A stretch of DNA of 64,000 bases from Alphaproteobacteria bacterium (GTDB taxonomy: Bacteria; Pseudomonadota; Alphaproteobacteria; Caulobacterales; Hyphomonadaceae). The stretch covers positions 124,001-188,000 of the forward strand of contig WGLW01000008.1 of assembly GCA_016125405.1 (NCBI GenBank), given 5' to 3'. Position 1 is the first letter of the stretch. Each line of letters starts with the position of its first letter. Of this stretch, positions 19,395 to 27,578 are shown in pieces. A program made the translations under genes and the position numbers. The notes under the pieces are model-generated. The model was not told the origin of the DNA, ran no database searches, and saw only the letters and a program-made list of their open reading frames with translations.

Positions 19395-19861
19395 CCGGCG
19401 AGCCGCGGATCAGCTCGATCGAGATCGACGAGAAGAGCCTGGCGCCTGCGGGGCCCGACGCCGAACACGAACGCAAGATCGCGATCTTCGATCTGATCGA
19501 ACAGAACACCTTTCGAGTGGCCGGACACGACGGCGGACCCTACTCGGTGACATTATCTCTCGAGGATAACCGCCTGGTCTTCGACGTGGCCGAAGCGGAC
19601 GGTTCGCCGGTTCGGCGGTTCATCCTGTCGATGACGGCGATGCGCCGGATCATCAAGGACTACTTCATGATCTGCGAAAGCTATTACGACGCGATCCGCA
19701 ACGCGACGCCGGGGCAGATCGAGGCGATCGACATGGGCCGGCGGGGGCTTCACAACGAAGGGTCGCAGCTGCTGACGGAGCGGCTCGGGGAGAAGGTCGA
19801 GGTCGATTTCGACACGGCCCGGCGGCTGTTTACCCTGGTTTGTGCGCTACACGCACGTTGA
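19391..19861 (+). CDS. UPF0262 family protein
   Basis: 156 aa; matches the conserved UPF0262 family found after hisD in alphaproteobacteria (segments [46 protein letters not shown]). Function unknown. Starts inside the hisD stop (ATGA). In many relatives a low-molecular-weight tyrosine phosphatase gene follows; here the next gene is infA. Confidence 0.88.
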   Translation: MTGEPRISSIEIDEKSLAPAGPDAEHERKIAIFDLIEQNTFRVAGHDGGPYSVTLSLEDNRLVFDVAEADGSPVRRFILSMTAMRRIIKDYFMICESYYDAIRNATPGQIEAIDMGRRGLHNEGSQLLTERLGEKVEVDFDTARRLFTLVCALHAR

Positions 19862-19874
19862 TTGCCCGAAGCCG

Positions 19875-19902
19875 TCGACGGAGCCCCACGAAAGGGTATA
19901 TA
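19875..19902 (+). promoter_or_regulatory. Candidate infA promoter
   Basis: TCGACG (19875-19880), a 16-base spacer and TATATA (19897-19902), about 50 bases before the infA ATG in the 90-bp gap after UPF0262. The -35 box is weak, the -10 good. A promoter is expected here because infA is not overlapped with the preceding gene. Confidence 0.4.
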
Positions 19903-19951
19903 GGGACCGCGCCCGGCGGAACCGGGCAGAGTCGCCAGAAATGAGGAGTGC

Positions 19952-20170
19952 ATGGCGAAGGAAGAACTTCTGGAATTTGAAGGCACAATCGTCGAATTGC
20001 TGCCCAACGCCACATTTCGAGTGAAACTGGCGACCGACCACGAAATCATTGCCCACACGGCCGGCAAGATGCGGAAGAACCGCATTCGCGTTCTGACGGG
20101 CGACAAGGTCCTCGTCGAGATGACGCCATATGACCTGACCAAAGGGCGCATCACCTACCGGTTCAAATGA
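19952..20170 (+). CDS. infA: Translation initiation factor IF-1
   Basis: 72-aa single S1/OB-fold protein: [20 protein letters not shown], then the RNA-binding surface [19 protein letters not shown]. It binds the 30S A-site and helps select the initiator tRNA. A GAGG Shine-Dalgarno lies upstream. Stop overlaps the maf start (ATGA). Confidence 0.98.
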   Translation: MAKEELLEFEGTIVELLPNATFRVKLATDHEIIAHTAGKMRKNRIRVLTGDKVLVEMTPYDLTKGRITYRFK

Positions 20171-20787
20171 GCCCAGCCCCGCCGGGCGCCCCATCACCGG
20201 GCGGGCTGGTGCTGGCGAGTGCGAGTCCGCGCCGGCGGGCGCTGCTTGCCCAGATCGGCATCGAACCGGCCACGATTATTGCGACCGACATCGACGAGGC
20301 GCCGCTGCGCGACGAACGGCCGCGCCAGCTTGCGCTGCGTCTTGCAATTGAAAAGGGTCGCGCGGCCAACACCGCGAACGCCTTTGTGCTGTCGGCGGAC
20401 ACGGTCGTCGCATGCGGGCGTCGCTGCCTCCCGAAAGCCGAGACGCGGGATGAGGCGGCGGCCTGTCTGCGGCGGCTCTCGGGCCGCTCGCATGATGTGC
20501 TCACGGCCGTAGCCGTCATCGCCCCGGATGGACGATGCGCATCACGCCTTGTCGAAACTCGGGTGACGTTCAAGCGGCTCTCAGAAACAGAGGTCGCCGC
20601 CTACCTTGAATCGGGCGAGTGGCGAGGCAAGGCCGGCGGCTACGCCATACAAGGTCTCGCCGCCGCTTTCGTTTCCGATCTCTCGGGCTCCTATTCGGCG
20701 GTTGTCGGCCTGCCGCTGCACGAGACGGCCAACCTGCTTGAAGGCCTGGGCTATCCCGTCGTGCGAGGCTGGAGACCGGCACCGTGA
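20167..20787 (+). CDS. maf: Maf family nucleotide pyrophosphatase
   Basis: 206 aa. [16 protein letters not shown] near residue 16 and SADTVVACG near 78 are the Maf substrate and metal-site motifs; [10 protein letters not shown] near 155 completes the fold. Family members hydrolyse non-canonical or modified NTPs (dTTP/UTP or methylated GTP types). Overlaps infA and the following RNase gene by 4 bases each. Confidence 0.92.
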   Translation: MSPAPPGAPSPGGLVLASASPRRRALLAQIGIEPATIIATDIDEAPLRDERPRQLALRLAIEKGRAANTANAFVLSADTVVACGRRCLPKAETRDEAAACLRRLSGRSHDVLTAVAVIAPDGRCASRLVETRVTFKRLSETEVAAYLESGEWRGKAGGYAIQGLAAAFVSDLSGSYSAVVGLPLHETANLLEGLGYPVVRGWRPAP

Positions 20788-21842
20788 CAGTGAAGGCGGC
20801 ATTGGTTGTCGACGATGCGGTGGGAGAGCGCCGCCGGGTCTTGCTGGATTCCGATGGCCGCCCCTTTCGCCTGGAGATCGAGCGCTGGAGCGAGCAGCAG
20901 GCGCGCGCGCGGCTGGACGAGGTCTGGTGGGGCCGGGCGACGGCCAGGCTGCCGGGCGGCGCTGGGTGGTTTGTCGACCTCGGCGGGGAAACGGGGGTGA
21001 TCGAAGCGACGAAGTCCGCTGCGATTGTTGAGGGCGGACTGATCTCCGTTCGCATCAAGTCCGAAGCCTGGTCGAACAAGGGTCCGTCGCTCAGCCTGTT
21101 CAACCTTACGGCCGCGACGCCGCGACCGGATCGACCGGAGCGGCACGCGCCGGCGCCGGAAGATGTCTTCCTGTCTGGCGTCGAGATCGTGGACCAGCAT
21201 GACGGGGCCGATGCGAGGCGGGAGATCGACGCGGCGATCGGCGAGGCGCTGCACCCAGTCGTTTCAATTCCAGGGGGCGGCGACATCGCCATCGAACACA
21301 CCCGGGCGCTGACGACGGTGGACGTTGATGCTGCCGACCGGACAGGACCGGGCGCAAACTACGTGCGCGATCTCAACCTTGCCGCTGGCGCGGAAGCCGC
21401 CCGGCAGATTTCGCTAAGGGGCATCGCGGGTCTCGTCGTCGTCGACTTCCTGACCATGGCGTCCCGCAAGGATCGCGAGACCGTGGCGGCGCATCTTCGT
21501 GATGCTCTGGGCCTCCGGCTGGGACGGGCGAGTGATGTTGGCGAGATTACGAGGTTCGGGCTTTGCGAGGCCTCGATTGCGCGGCGCCAGCGACCCATAT
21601 CCGATGCGCTGGGAACGGGCGCGGAACGGGAGGCGTTGGACGCCATCCGGATGATCGAGACCGAGGGCCAATCAGCCCGTGGCGCACGGATCCACGCGAG
21701 GGTGTCGCCCGAGGCGGCGCGCTGGCTCGAAACCGACGTCATCGGCTGGAAAAAGGCGCTGGCGGACCGCATCGGCGCGCGCTGGCATGTCGAGGTCGCA
21801 TCTGGTCCCCACGAAGCCCCGGACGTCTGGAGTGCGCGATGA
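20784..21842 (+). CDS. Short ribonuclease E/G-like protein
   Basis: 352 aa, GTG start within the maf stop. Resembles the catalytic part of RNase E/G: HTRALTTVDVDA and RGIAGLVVVDFLTM carry the Asp residues equivalent to the metal-binding pair. It is shorter than RNase G (about 490 aa); the N-terminal S1 segment is reduced and the Zn-link/small domain is absent or cut short. A gene of this type between maf and yacG is normal in alphaproteobacteria; activity is probably endoribonuclease but unproven. Confidence 0.82.
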   Translation: MTVKAALVVDDAVGERRRVLLDSDGRPFRLEIERWSEQQARARLDEVWWGRATARLPGGAGWFVDLGGETGVIEATKSAAIVEGGLISVRIKSEAWSNKGPSLSLFNLTAATPRPDRPERHAPAPEDVFLSGVEIVDQHDGADARREIDAAIGEALHPVVSIPGGGDIAIEHTRALTTVDVDAADRTGPGANYVRDLNLAAGAEAARQISLRGIAGLVVVDFLTMASRKDRETVAAHLRDALGLRLGRASDVGEITRFGLCEASIARRQRPISDALGTGAEREALDAIRMIETEGQSARGARIHARVSPEAARWLETDVIGWKKALADRIGARWHVEVASGPHEAPDVWSAR

Positions 21843-22030
21843 GTGAGCCCGCCTGTCCGATCTGCGCCAAGCCGGCTGTGGACCGCTACAAGCCGTTCTG
21901 CTCGAAGCGGTGCGCAGACGTCGATCTCTCGCGCTGGCTCAAAGGGTCCTACGCGATTCCCGGTAGCGCCACAGAAGACCCGGACGATGAGCCGGCGAGG
22001 CCGGAAACTGGCCCGAATTCCGAGGAATAG
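21839..22030 (+). CDS. yacG: YacG family zinc-finger protein (gyrase inhibitor-like)
   Basis: 63 aa with a four-Cys zinc knuckle: CPICAK near residue 6 and FCSKRCADVDLSRWLKGSY near 20. In E. coli YacG binds GyrB and inhibits gyrase. The acidic C-terminal tail fits the family. ATG overlaps the preceding stop; last gene of the overlapped run. Confidence 0.92.
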   Translation: MSEPACPICAKPAVDRYKPFCSKRCADVDLSRWLKGSYAIPGSATEDPDDEPARPETGPNSEE

Positions 22031-22116
22031 GGCGCTGGCGGCGCGCCAGAAGACCCCATGGACACTCGCGGACGGTTTCGCTAGACATCCCGCCTTCGCA
22101 CCGCCCGAGGCCGTGC

Positions 22117-22192
22117 GCCCAGGTAGCTCAGTTGGTAGAGCAGCGGATTGAAAATCCGCGTGTCGGCGGTTCAATTCCGTCCCTGGGCACCA
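22117..22192 (+). tRNA. tRNA-Phe (GAA)
   Basis: 76 bases with encoded CCA. Acceptor GCCCAGG/CCTGGGC, anticodon stem GCGGA/TCCGC with loop TTGAAAA (anticodon GAA), T arm GGCGG/CCGTC with one G-T pair. Confidence 0.98.
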
Positions 22193-22269
22193 CTCGGCAG
22201 TGGAGCTGACCGCCAGACGATCGCCCTTCGGGGTCCTGTTGATCCCGGAAACGTGGAGGACTGGACGCC

Positions 22270-22851
22270 ATGCGCCGCCTGTTCGCCCTGATCTGCATGA
22301 CCAGTCTTCTTTCAGCCCCGGCCTGGGCGCAGGAAGGTCCTAGCTGGCGTATCGGTCTCGTTGCGCACAACATCCACATTGGCGGCTATGGCGACATGCA
22401 GAGCCGCGAGACCGGGCCCAATCTGGAAGTGGAGGCGGTCGGCGCTCCGTTGCGCGGTCTGTCCTGGCTCTGGACCCCGCGGCCCTATGCCATGGCCTCA
22501 GCCAATCTTAGCGGCGACACCAGCTTTGCGGCGACGGGACTCTACTGGCGCTGGCGTCCGCTGCGCGGCTGGACGCTCGAGCCCGGCTTTGGCCTCGCGC
22601 TTCACGATGGCGCGCTTCACAACCGCTATCCCGACACCGACCCGCGCGCCGCAGACTATGCGCACGACCACCAGCTGCTGGGCACGCGCTATCTGTTTCG
22701 CGACAGCCTGGCGCTGGACCGCGATATCGGCGGCGGCAGAACCATCGGGATCGAGTTCGAACACCTCAGCAATGGCGGTAAGCTGTTCGGCCATCGCGAC
22801 AACCAGAGCCTCAACGAACTCGGCGTGCGCTTCTCCTCGCCGTTCCGCTAG
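22270..22851 (+). CDS. pagL: PagL-like lipid A deacylase (acyloxyacyl hydrolase family)
   Basis: 193 aa with a signal peptide (cleavage near APAWAQ, residue 21), then an outer-membrane beta-barrel. GIEFEHLSNGGKLFG (His165, Ser167, Asn168) followed by NQSLNELGVRF matches the catalytic His-Ser region and last strand of PagL, which removes the 3-O acyl chain of lipid A. The acyl specificity is inferred. It is the last chromosomal gene before the mobile element. Confidence 0.68.
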   Translation: MRRLFALICMTSLLSAPAWAQEGPSWRIGLVAHNIHIGGYGDMQSRETGPNLEVEAVGAPLRGLSWLWTPRPYAMASANLSGDTSFAATGLYWRWRPLRGWTLEPGFGLALHDGALHNRYPDTDPRAADYAHDHQLLGTRYLFRDSLALDRDIGGGRTIGIEFEHLSNGGKLFGHRDNQSLNELGVRFSSPFR

Positions 22852-22884
22852 CTGCGGGAGCGCCGGTAGCTGCAAAGAGAGGAC

Positions 22885-22899
22885 ATGGCGGAAGGGGTG
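22885..22899. repeat. attL: left 15-bp direct repeat
   Basis: Identical to 32772-32786; a copied remnant of the tRNA-Ser 3' end. The 8-mer GCCAGAAC also occurs near both ends inside the element (22946-22953 and 32744-32751), a possible arm site, though chance is not excluded. The remaining sequence up to the integrase (22900-23071) shows no gene. Confidence 0.88.
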
Positions 22900-23071
22900 T
22901 CCAATTGAACGGGCTGCCTCCCGCCGCATCATCCTGCACCACACTGCCAGAACGGGACAGTTCCTCAATCCGCTCAGCGTGTTGAGGCTGCCCACAACTG
23001 TCTGACCCTGCCTGCCACTGCCCCCGAATGGCCCGCCGATTGATGGACATTTCGGATGGGAGTTTGTGGCG

Positions 23072-24334
23072 ATGCCGAAGATTATGCCGACGATGACCGC
23101 GAAGGCGGTGGAGGCCCTGAAAGAGGGCGGGTTGCACGCTGTGGGCGGCGCACCGGGACTGTTCCTCAAGATAGTCCCGCCGAACAGCAGGTATTGGGTC
23201 TATCGCTACTCCCTGCGCGACGGCCAGCGGAGAGAGATGGGGCTCGGCGGCACGTTTGACGTGTCGCTCAGCGATGCGCGGACACGGGCGCTTGCATTGC
23301 GTGCGGCTGTGCGTGCCGGCGCGGACCCGGTTGCCGACAAGAGGGCAGAGCGCGCGGCGCGAGCCAAGCCGGCGCAGGCTGTCACCTTCAAGGATGCGGC
23401 TGAGGCATACGTCGCAACGCTTGAGGTGACGTGGCGCAATGACAAGAGCGGCTGGGCCGGATCGCTTGAGAACCACGTCTATCCGAAGATTGGCGCACTG
23501 CCTGTGGCCGATGTAGGCAAGCCCGAGGTGCTGAGCGTGCTTCAACCCATCTGGCACGTTGGCGAAGGCGGCAGGCTGGATACGGCCATGAAGCTCAGAG
23601 GCCGCATTGAGAAGATACTGGACTATGCGCGGGAGGCTGATTGGCGTCCCGAGGGACCAAATCCAGCGACGTGGCAAGGCCGTTTGGACAAGTCGCTGAC
23701 TGCGCCGGGCCTGTTGCGGAAGAAAGTGCCGAGGAAACACCATGACGCCATCCCGATTGATGGCATTGGCGATTTCATGCGCCAGCTGGCGAAGGTGGAA
23801 GGCATGGGCGCGCGGTGCCTTGAGTTTGTGACGTTGACCGCCGTGCGCAGCGGCGAAGCGCGCGGCGCGGTGTGGGCAGAGATAGACCTAGACCGGAAGG
23901 TGTGGACCATTCCAGGCGAGCGCATGAAGGCCGGCAAAGAGCACCGCGTGCCATTGTCCACGCAAGCGGTGGCGTTGCTCAAGACGATGCCTCAGCTTGA
24001 GGGCACGGACCTTGTGTTCCCTTCCCCACAGAGCAACAGCAAGCTCAGCGACATGACGTTGTTGTCTGTGATGAAGCGGATGAAAGCCAATGGCGTGCCG
24101 CATGGTATGCGCTCCACCTTCCGCGATTGGGCTTTCGAGCGCACCAATTTCGCACGCGAGATTGCTGAGGTGGCGCTTGCCCACACCAACGGCGACAAGG
24201 TGGAGGCCGCTTACAGACGCGGCGATGCACTTGAGAAACGGCGCTTGCTGATGCAGGCGTGGGCTGACTTTGTGGACAAGCCATCGGTTAAAGACGGCGG
24301 CAACGTGGTGCCGCTCAACGCCGCAGCGGGCTAA
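23072..24334 (+). CDS. int: Tyrosine recombinase (P4-type integrase)
   Basis: 420 aa from the ATG at 23072 (GGGAG 9 bases upstream); the GTG at 23066 is too close to that site. An N-terminal arm-binding domain of the DUF4102 type (about 10-90), a core-binding region and a catalytic domain with TAVRSGEARG (Arg), HGMRSTFRDW (His, Arg), LAHTNGDKVEAAYRRGD (His and the nucleophile Tyr). All catalytic residues are present, so it should be active. Family members integrate at tRNA 3' ends, which matches the tRNA-Ser repeat. It lies next to attL, distant from the intact tRNA. Confidence 0.95.
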   Translation: MPKIMPTMTAKAVEALKEGGLHAVGGAPGLFLKIVPPNSRYWVYRYSLRDGQRREMGLGGTFDVSLSDARTRALALRAAVRAGADPVADKRAERAARAKPAQAVTFKDAAEAYVATLEVTWRNDKSGWAGSLENHVYPKIGALPVADVGKPEVLSVLQPIWHVGEGGRLDTAMKLRGRIEKILDYAREADWRPEGPNPATWQGRLDKSLTAPGLLRKKVPRKHHDAIPIDGIGDFMRQLAKVEGMGARCLEFVTLTAVRSGEARGAVWAEIDLDRKVWTIPGERMKAGKEHRVPLSTQAVALLKTMPQLEGTDLVFPSPQSNSKLSDMTLLSVMKRMKANGVPHGMRSTFRDWAFERTNFAREIAEVALAHTNGDKVEAAYRRGDALEKRRLLMQAWADFVDKPSVKDGGNVVPLNAAAG

Positions 24335-24335
24335 C

Positions 24336-25091
24336 CTAGTCCGCCACGATCTTGCCGGGGCCGACTAGGACAATCGGCTTTTGCAGCCAATCGGCCTCGG
24401 CAGGCATCAGCACTCGCGCTTCGCCATTCGCGCCAACGGTGCAGACAGAATATGCAAAGCGGGTCTGCTTTACGCCCGCTGTTGAGGGCGACTTGTAGTT
24501 CACACAGCCGTACACAATTGGCGAAATCATCTTGAAATCAGCATTGGCGATTGCGGCGTCTATGTCGGGCTGCGGGAGGAAAACCATGTGGCTCAGCTGG
24601 TCCGCAGCATCAGGAAATATCGCCTCTGCCTCTTGATCGGCTCGCTTACGGATCGCGTCACAGTATTCGGTCATGCGCGCTTCCATGTTCGGGCAGTTTG
24701 ATCCCATCAGCGCGATTTCGGCATGGAAGCTCACGCTGGTGGCAGGGGAACGCCCGTGGTTTTTCGTCGGGCAGATGACATTGAAATAGATGCCGTTGAC
24801 GCCATGCTGCGTGGTGCCGCGTTCGGGCTTGCTAAGCTGACAGATGACAGACAGCCACGCCCGGCTCTGAGCCACATTCGTTTCTCTTGCGGCTACCCAC
24901 GCCTTGCGAGCATAGAAAACGGTGAAGCCCAGCCCGATCAATCCGACAACGCCGATACCCGCTTGCAGGAAAGCCGCGAGGGCGGCGCTGCGCTCCACGT
25001 CTAGGGCTGCCTGATCCGGCGCTTGTGCTGACGCGCTCGTACTGACCATGAGCCCGAACGCGGCGATGGCAATTAAATGAAAGCGGTTCAA
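24336..25091 (-). CDS. Unknown membrane protein of the element
   Basis: 251 aa if it starts at the TTG at 25091, which has GGGG six bases upstream and gives a good signal peptide (cleavage near SASAQA); the frame extends to a GTG at 25166. After the signal comes one transmembrane helix (about residues 38-60, GVVGLIGLGFTVFYA) and a soluble domain starting at SRAWLSVI with several Cys. This layout (helix, then R-A-[WY]-[VL] domain) occurs in many uncharacterised accessory proteins; function unknown. Its stop lies one base from the convergent integrase stop. Confidence 0.65.
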   Translation of the reverse strand: MNRFHLIAIAAFGLMVSTSASAQAPDQAALDVERSAALAAFLQAGIGVVGLIGLGFTVFYARKAWVAARETNVAQSRAWLSVICQLSKPERGTTQHGVNGIYFNVICPTKNHGRSPATSVSFHAEIALMGSNCPNMEARMTEYCDAIRKRADQEAEAIFPDAADQLSHMVFLPQPDIDAAIANADFKMISPIVYGCVNYKSPSTAGVKQTRFAYSVCTVGANGEARVLMPAEADWLQKPIVLVGPGKIVAD

Positions 25092-25231
25092 GCTGAGCCC
25101 CCAATCCGTTGGCGGACCATATCTCCGCCATTGCCCCCGGCAAATGCTGATCCCTTGGGCATTCACGCCAACGCCTCCAACATCGTGTCCACCATTGGAT
25201 TGGATAGGCGAAAGATGATGCCCACAAACGC

Positions 25232-25426
25232 TTAGGCTTGATCCTTATGCCGTGGCCTCAGGATTGCGCGCGTGTAGCCCGCGCTCGGATTGTTATGCAC
25301 GTACTCATCGGCCTGCCGTTGAAGCTCAGCGATGAGGTGTGGCGCTAGGTCCGCGTCATGCTCAACGACAAGCACGCGCTTGTTGTCAACGGTTTCCGCA
25401 AAGCCGCGCTCATTGAAATCAAACAT
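25232..25426 (-). CDS. Small unknown protein
   Basis: 64 aa, acidic and hydrophilic, no signal peptide or recognised domain (EHDADLAPHLIAELQRQ likely helical). AGGGA lies about 12 bases upstream, a weak site. Divergent from the Mrr-like gene across about 100 bp and upstream of the membrane-protein gene in the same direction. It may be a real accessory gene, but support is only open frame and position. Confidence 0.4.
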   Translation of the reverse strand: MFDFNERGFAETVDNKRVLVVEHDADLAPHLIAELQRQADEYVHNNPSAGYTRAILRPRHKDQA

Positions 25427-25525
25427 TTCCCAATCCCTAATTTCGGGCGCGAGTTTCTGTACACACGCCCCACCGCGCAGAAAGCCTAATGCGCTAACCT
25501 ACGTCAATGCGACCGGAGGTTGGGC

Positions 25526-26452
25526 ATGGTGCGTGTGAGCGTGAAATCGCAGGGTTCATTTAGCGGGCCGGGCGCTGTGGGCGCAGGCGTTGTGGTGGCG
25601 TTTCTCGCCATCACTATCCCGCCTGCGGTGTGGGTTGTGCTGGTTGTTTGCGTTGGTGCTGGTGTCGTCTTTTACATTCGCCACAAGACCCGCAAAGCAG
25701 AGCAAGACCGCATCGCCCGAGAACAGGCTGAGGCCGCTGAGCGCCGCGAGTTGGACACCCATTTGGCGAAACACAGCCGCACCTTGTCCGTGCGCTATGC
25801 CGGCCTTGCAGCCGCGAACGGCTACGGCACACCCGATGCGCCTGCGTGGGCCAAAGAGATTCAACGATTTGCGGACAGCGTAGGTTTCAGGCCGGCTTTC
25901 CTCGCACCTGAAATGGTCCACGCGCTTGTGACGGCGCATGTTGAGGCGCAGCGTCAGCAACCATCGAGCCCACAGCCATCAGCATGGCCGGCTGAGGCGA
26001 TGAATGACCCGATGGCTTTTGAGCACGCGTGTGCCGATCAGCTGCGTGCGCTCGGATGGGACGCCAACACTACCGGCGGCAGCGGTGACCAAGGGATTGA
26101 TGTGCAAGCGCGCAAAGGCGGCGTGCGCGTGGTGCTGCAATGCAAGCTCTACTCGCAAGCTGTGGGCAATGGCGCGGTGCAGGAAGCGTTGTCGGGCAAG
26201 GCGTTCGCCAAGGCGCACATCGCGGCGGTGGTTTCTAATGCAGGCTTCACGCGTAAGGCGCATGAGCTTGCGGCGGCAACGGGCGTCATGCTTTTGCACC
26301 ACACAGAGCTTGCCCGGATTGATGAGCAAGCGCTGCGGCTGAGGCAGGCGTATGCGGCGCGCAAAGCCGCTGCCGCACCTGTGACCGCGAGTGAGCCGGC
26401 TGGCACGCCGGTAGAGCGCGGCATCATGGGCAACGTCAGGAAATCGGCTTAG
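25526..26452 (+). CDS. Membrane-anchored Mrr-like restriction endonuclease
   Basis: 308 aa, ATG with GGAGGT five bases upstream. Two transmembrane segments near the N-terminus (about 13-50: AGVVVAFLAITIPPAVWVV and VVCVGAGVVFYI), a basic coiled region (about 53-80), then a C-terminal Mrr-type nuclease domain (about 160-270) with GGSGDQGIDVQ and VVLQCKLYS. Asp in GIDV and the QxK of LQCK form the PD-(D/E)xK-type active site, and the site is complete. Mrr-type enzymes cut modified or foreign DNA; a membrane anchor suggests action on DNA at entry or on membrane-bound complexes (inference). Eleven bases separate it from the next gene. Confidence 0.82.
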   Translation: MVRVSVKSQGSFSGPGAVGAGVVVAFLAITIPPAVWVVLVVCVGAGVVFYIRHKTRKAEQDRIAREQAEAAERRELDTHLAKHSRTLSVRYAGLAAANGYGTPDAPAWAKEIQRFADSVGFRPAFLAPEMVHALVTAHVEAQRQQPSSPQPSAWPAEAMNDPMAFEHACADQLRALGWDANTTGGSGDQGIDVQARKGGVRVVLQCKLYSQAVGNGAVQEALSGKAFAKAHIAAVVSNAGFTRKAHELAAATGVMLLHHTELARIDEQALRLRQAYAARKAAAAPVTASEPAGTPVERGIMGNVRKSA

Positions 26453-26463
26453 GACGCACCTTC

Positions 26464-27069
26464 ATGGCAGACCAACACACCGCCCTGCTCATCGCCGCCA
26501 TCAACGAGTTTCGCACCAAGGCGAATGCTGCGTTTGAGCTAGCTAAGACTGCTCACGGCGCTGCCACCAAGGACGCCGCACAGACTGTTGCAGAAGCTAG
26601 AGAGTTCGTGACAAAGGCCGGGCTCTTCAGCGCGGCACTGGAAATGTACGAGAGCACACAGCACTATCATGCGTGGTGCAAGCACGACGATTGGGCCGCA
26701 TTGAACGTCATCGGCGTCACGGACATCGTTGCCCACGAAGATGAGATGCCGGAAACTTCAGCCTTCACGTGGGCCAAGCAGGTTTGGGCATTCACGCTTA
26801 GTGATGTGAGCTATTTCAACAGCAGCAAGTATGGAACGCTCTTGGTCGAGCATCAGGGCCGACCTGTGATGAAGGTGAGGATGAGCGCAGATTGTCACGC
26901 TGACTATGACAGCGGCTGGCGACTTGTGGACATAGAGGCGCTTGTTGTCGGCCCTTGGGTTGCCGTACTCACGGAAATGGCCACCAAGATGGAACTAGGT
27001 GAGCGGTACCGGCAACTTGAGCAACAGGCGCAACAGGTACGCGCTCAAGCCGCTCGCATCGTCCTCTAG
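26464..27069 (+). CDS. Unknown protein paired with the Mrr-like nuclease
   Basis: 201 aa, no signal peptide. An N-terminal helix bundle (about 1-70, Ala-rich), a middle domain with several Trp and a His/Cys patch (TQHYHAWCKHDDWAALN), and a C-terminal coiled coil (MELGERYRQLEQQAQQVRAQ). AGGA about 10 bases before the ATG. It starts 11 bases after the nuclease stop, so the two are likely one transcript; partner, effector or immunity function is only inference. No family recognised. Confidence 0.68.
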   Translation: MADQHTALLIAAINEFRTKANAAFELAKTAHGAATKDAAQTVAEAREFVTKAGLFSAALEMYESTQHYHAWCKHDDWAALNVIGVTDIVAHEDEMPETSAFTWAKQVWAFTLSDVSYFNSSKYGTLLVEHQGRPVMKVRMSADCHADYDSGWRLVDIEALVVGPWVAVLTEMATKMELGERYRQLEQQAQQVRAQAARIVL

Positions 27070-27180
27070 GGGATGCTGCGTACAGGCTTTGCTTGACGCT
27101 GGCCGCTCAATGCCGTTCTGTGCCCATGCCGGTGCGGCGCTGATTTGCGGCCCGTCCCCCCAACCTAGGGTCACACGTCA

Positions 27181-27220
27181 GTCCGCCCGGCAACGCAGTG
27201 TGCCGTCACAATAGGCGGAC
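27181..27220 (+). terminator. Nested hairpin after the nuclease operon
   Basis: Outer arms GTCCGCC (27181-27187) and GGCGGAC (27214-27220) enclose inner arms CGGCA (27188-27192) and TGCCG (27201-27205). It stands 110 bases after the 201-aa gene. There is a weak pyrimidine run (GCTTTCTCC) behind it. Plausible terminator or structured RNA. The flanking sequence 27070-27180 shows no gene. Confidence 0.4.
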
Positions 27221-27305
27221 GCTTTCTCCGCCCAACATGCCCACAGTGATTGAGTTTCTAAGGCTTGGCCTCAAGCTGTCCATCATCACATCCCCTGAAA
27301 CGCAA

Positions 27306-27496
27306 CCGCCGCCCCGGCACACAACACACGGGACGGCGGCTGATGCTAGCCGTAACCGCTGAGTCAACGGCCAGACATTCGGAGGGCAGCCGCCGCCCCG
27401 CGTTGTCGCGAACGGGACGGCGGCTGATGTACTGACCGCAAACGCTAGCCAGACATTCGGATGGGGTGCCGCCAGCCTCCCTAACAAGGCTGGCGG
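27306..27496. repeat. Tandem hairpin-repeat array
   Basis: Two imperfect direct copies (27306-27389 and 27390-27468) each begin with a GC-rich stem, CCGCCGCCCCG against CGGGACGGCGG with a single mismatch, and each contain CCAGACATTCGGA (27371-27383 and 27449-27461, 78 bases apart). A third hairpin follows with a perfect 10-bp stem, CCGCCAGCCT (27469-27478) and AGGCTGGCGG (27487-27496). It lies between converging transcription units. Leftward open frames across it translate the repeat itself and look like by-products. Structured RNA, strong terminators or a protein-binding array are possible. Confidence 0.75.
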
Positions 27497-27567
27497 CGTG
27501 GTCACGCGGACAGGGACAGGGCCAGCGCGACCTATGACGGCGGGCGTAACCAACTCCCGCCGCCAAG

Positions 27568-27577
27568 GCTTTAAAGC
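27568..27577. promoter_or_regulatory. Palindrome GCTTTAAAGC, copy 1
   Basis: Perfect 10-bp palindrome immediately beyond the stop codon of the leftward gene 27579-28286, between it and the hairpin array. One of three identical copies in the element. Confidence 0.5.
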
Positions 27578-27578
27578 G

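Noticed and set aside
22117-22192. tRNA-Phe as the integration site of the element
   Set aside because: No copy of its 3' end at the other boundary; the duplicated sequence is that of tRNA-Ser.
27306-27496. CRISPR array
   Set aside because: Only two imperfect units of about 80 bases plus a third unrelated hairpin; no short identical repeats with spacers and no cas genes.
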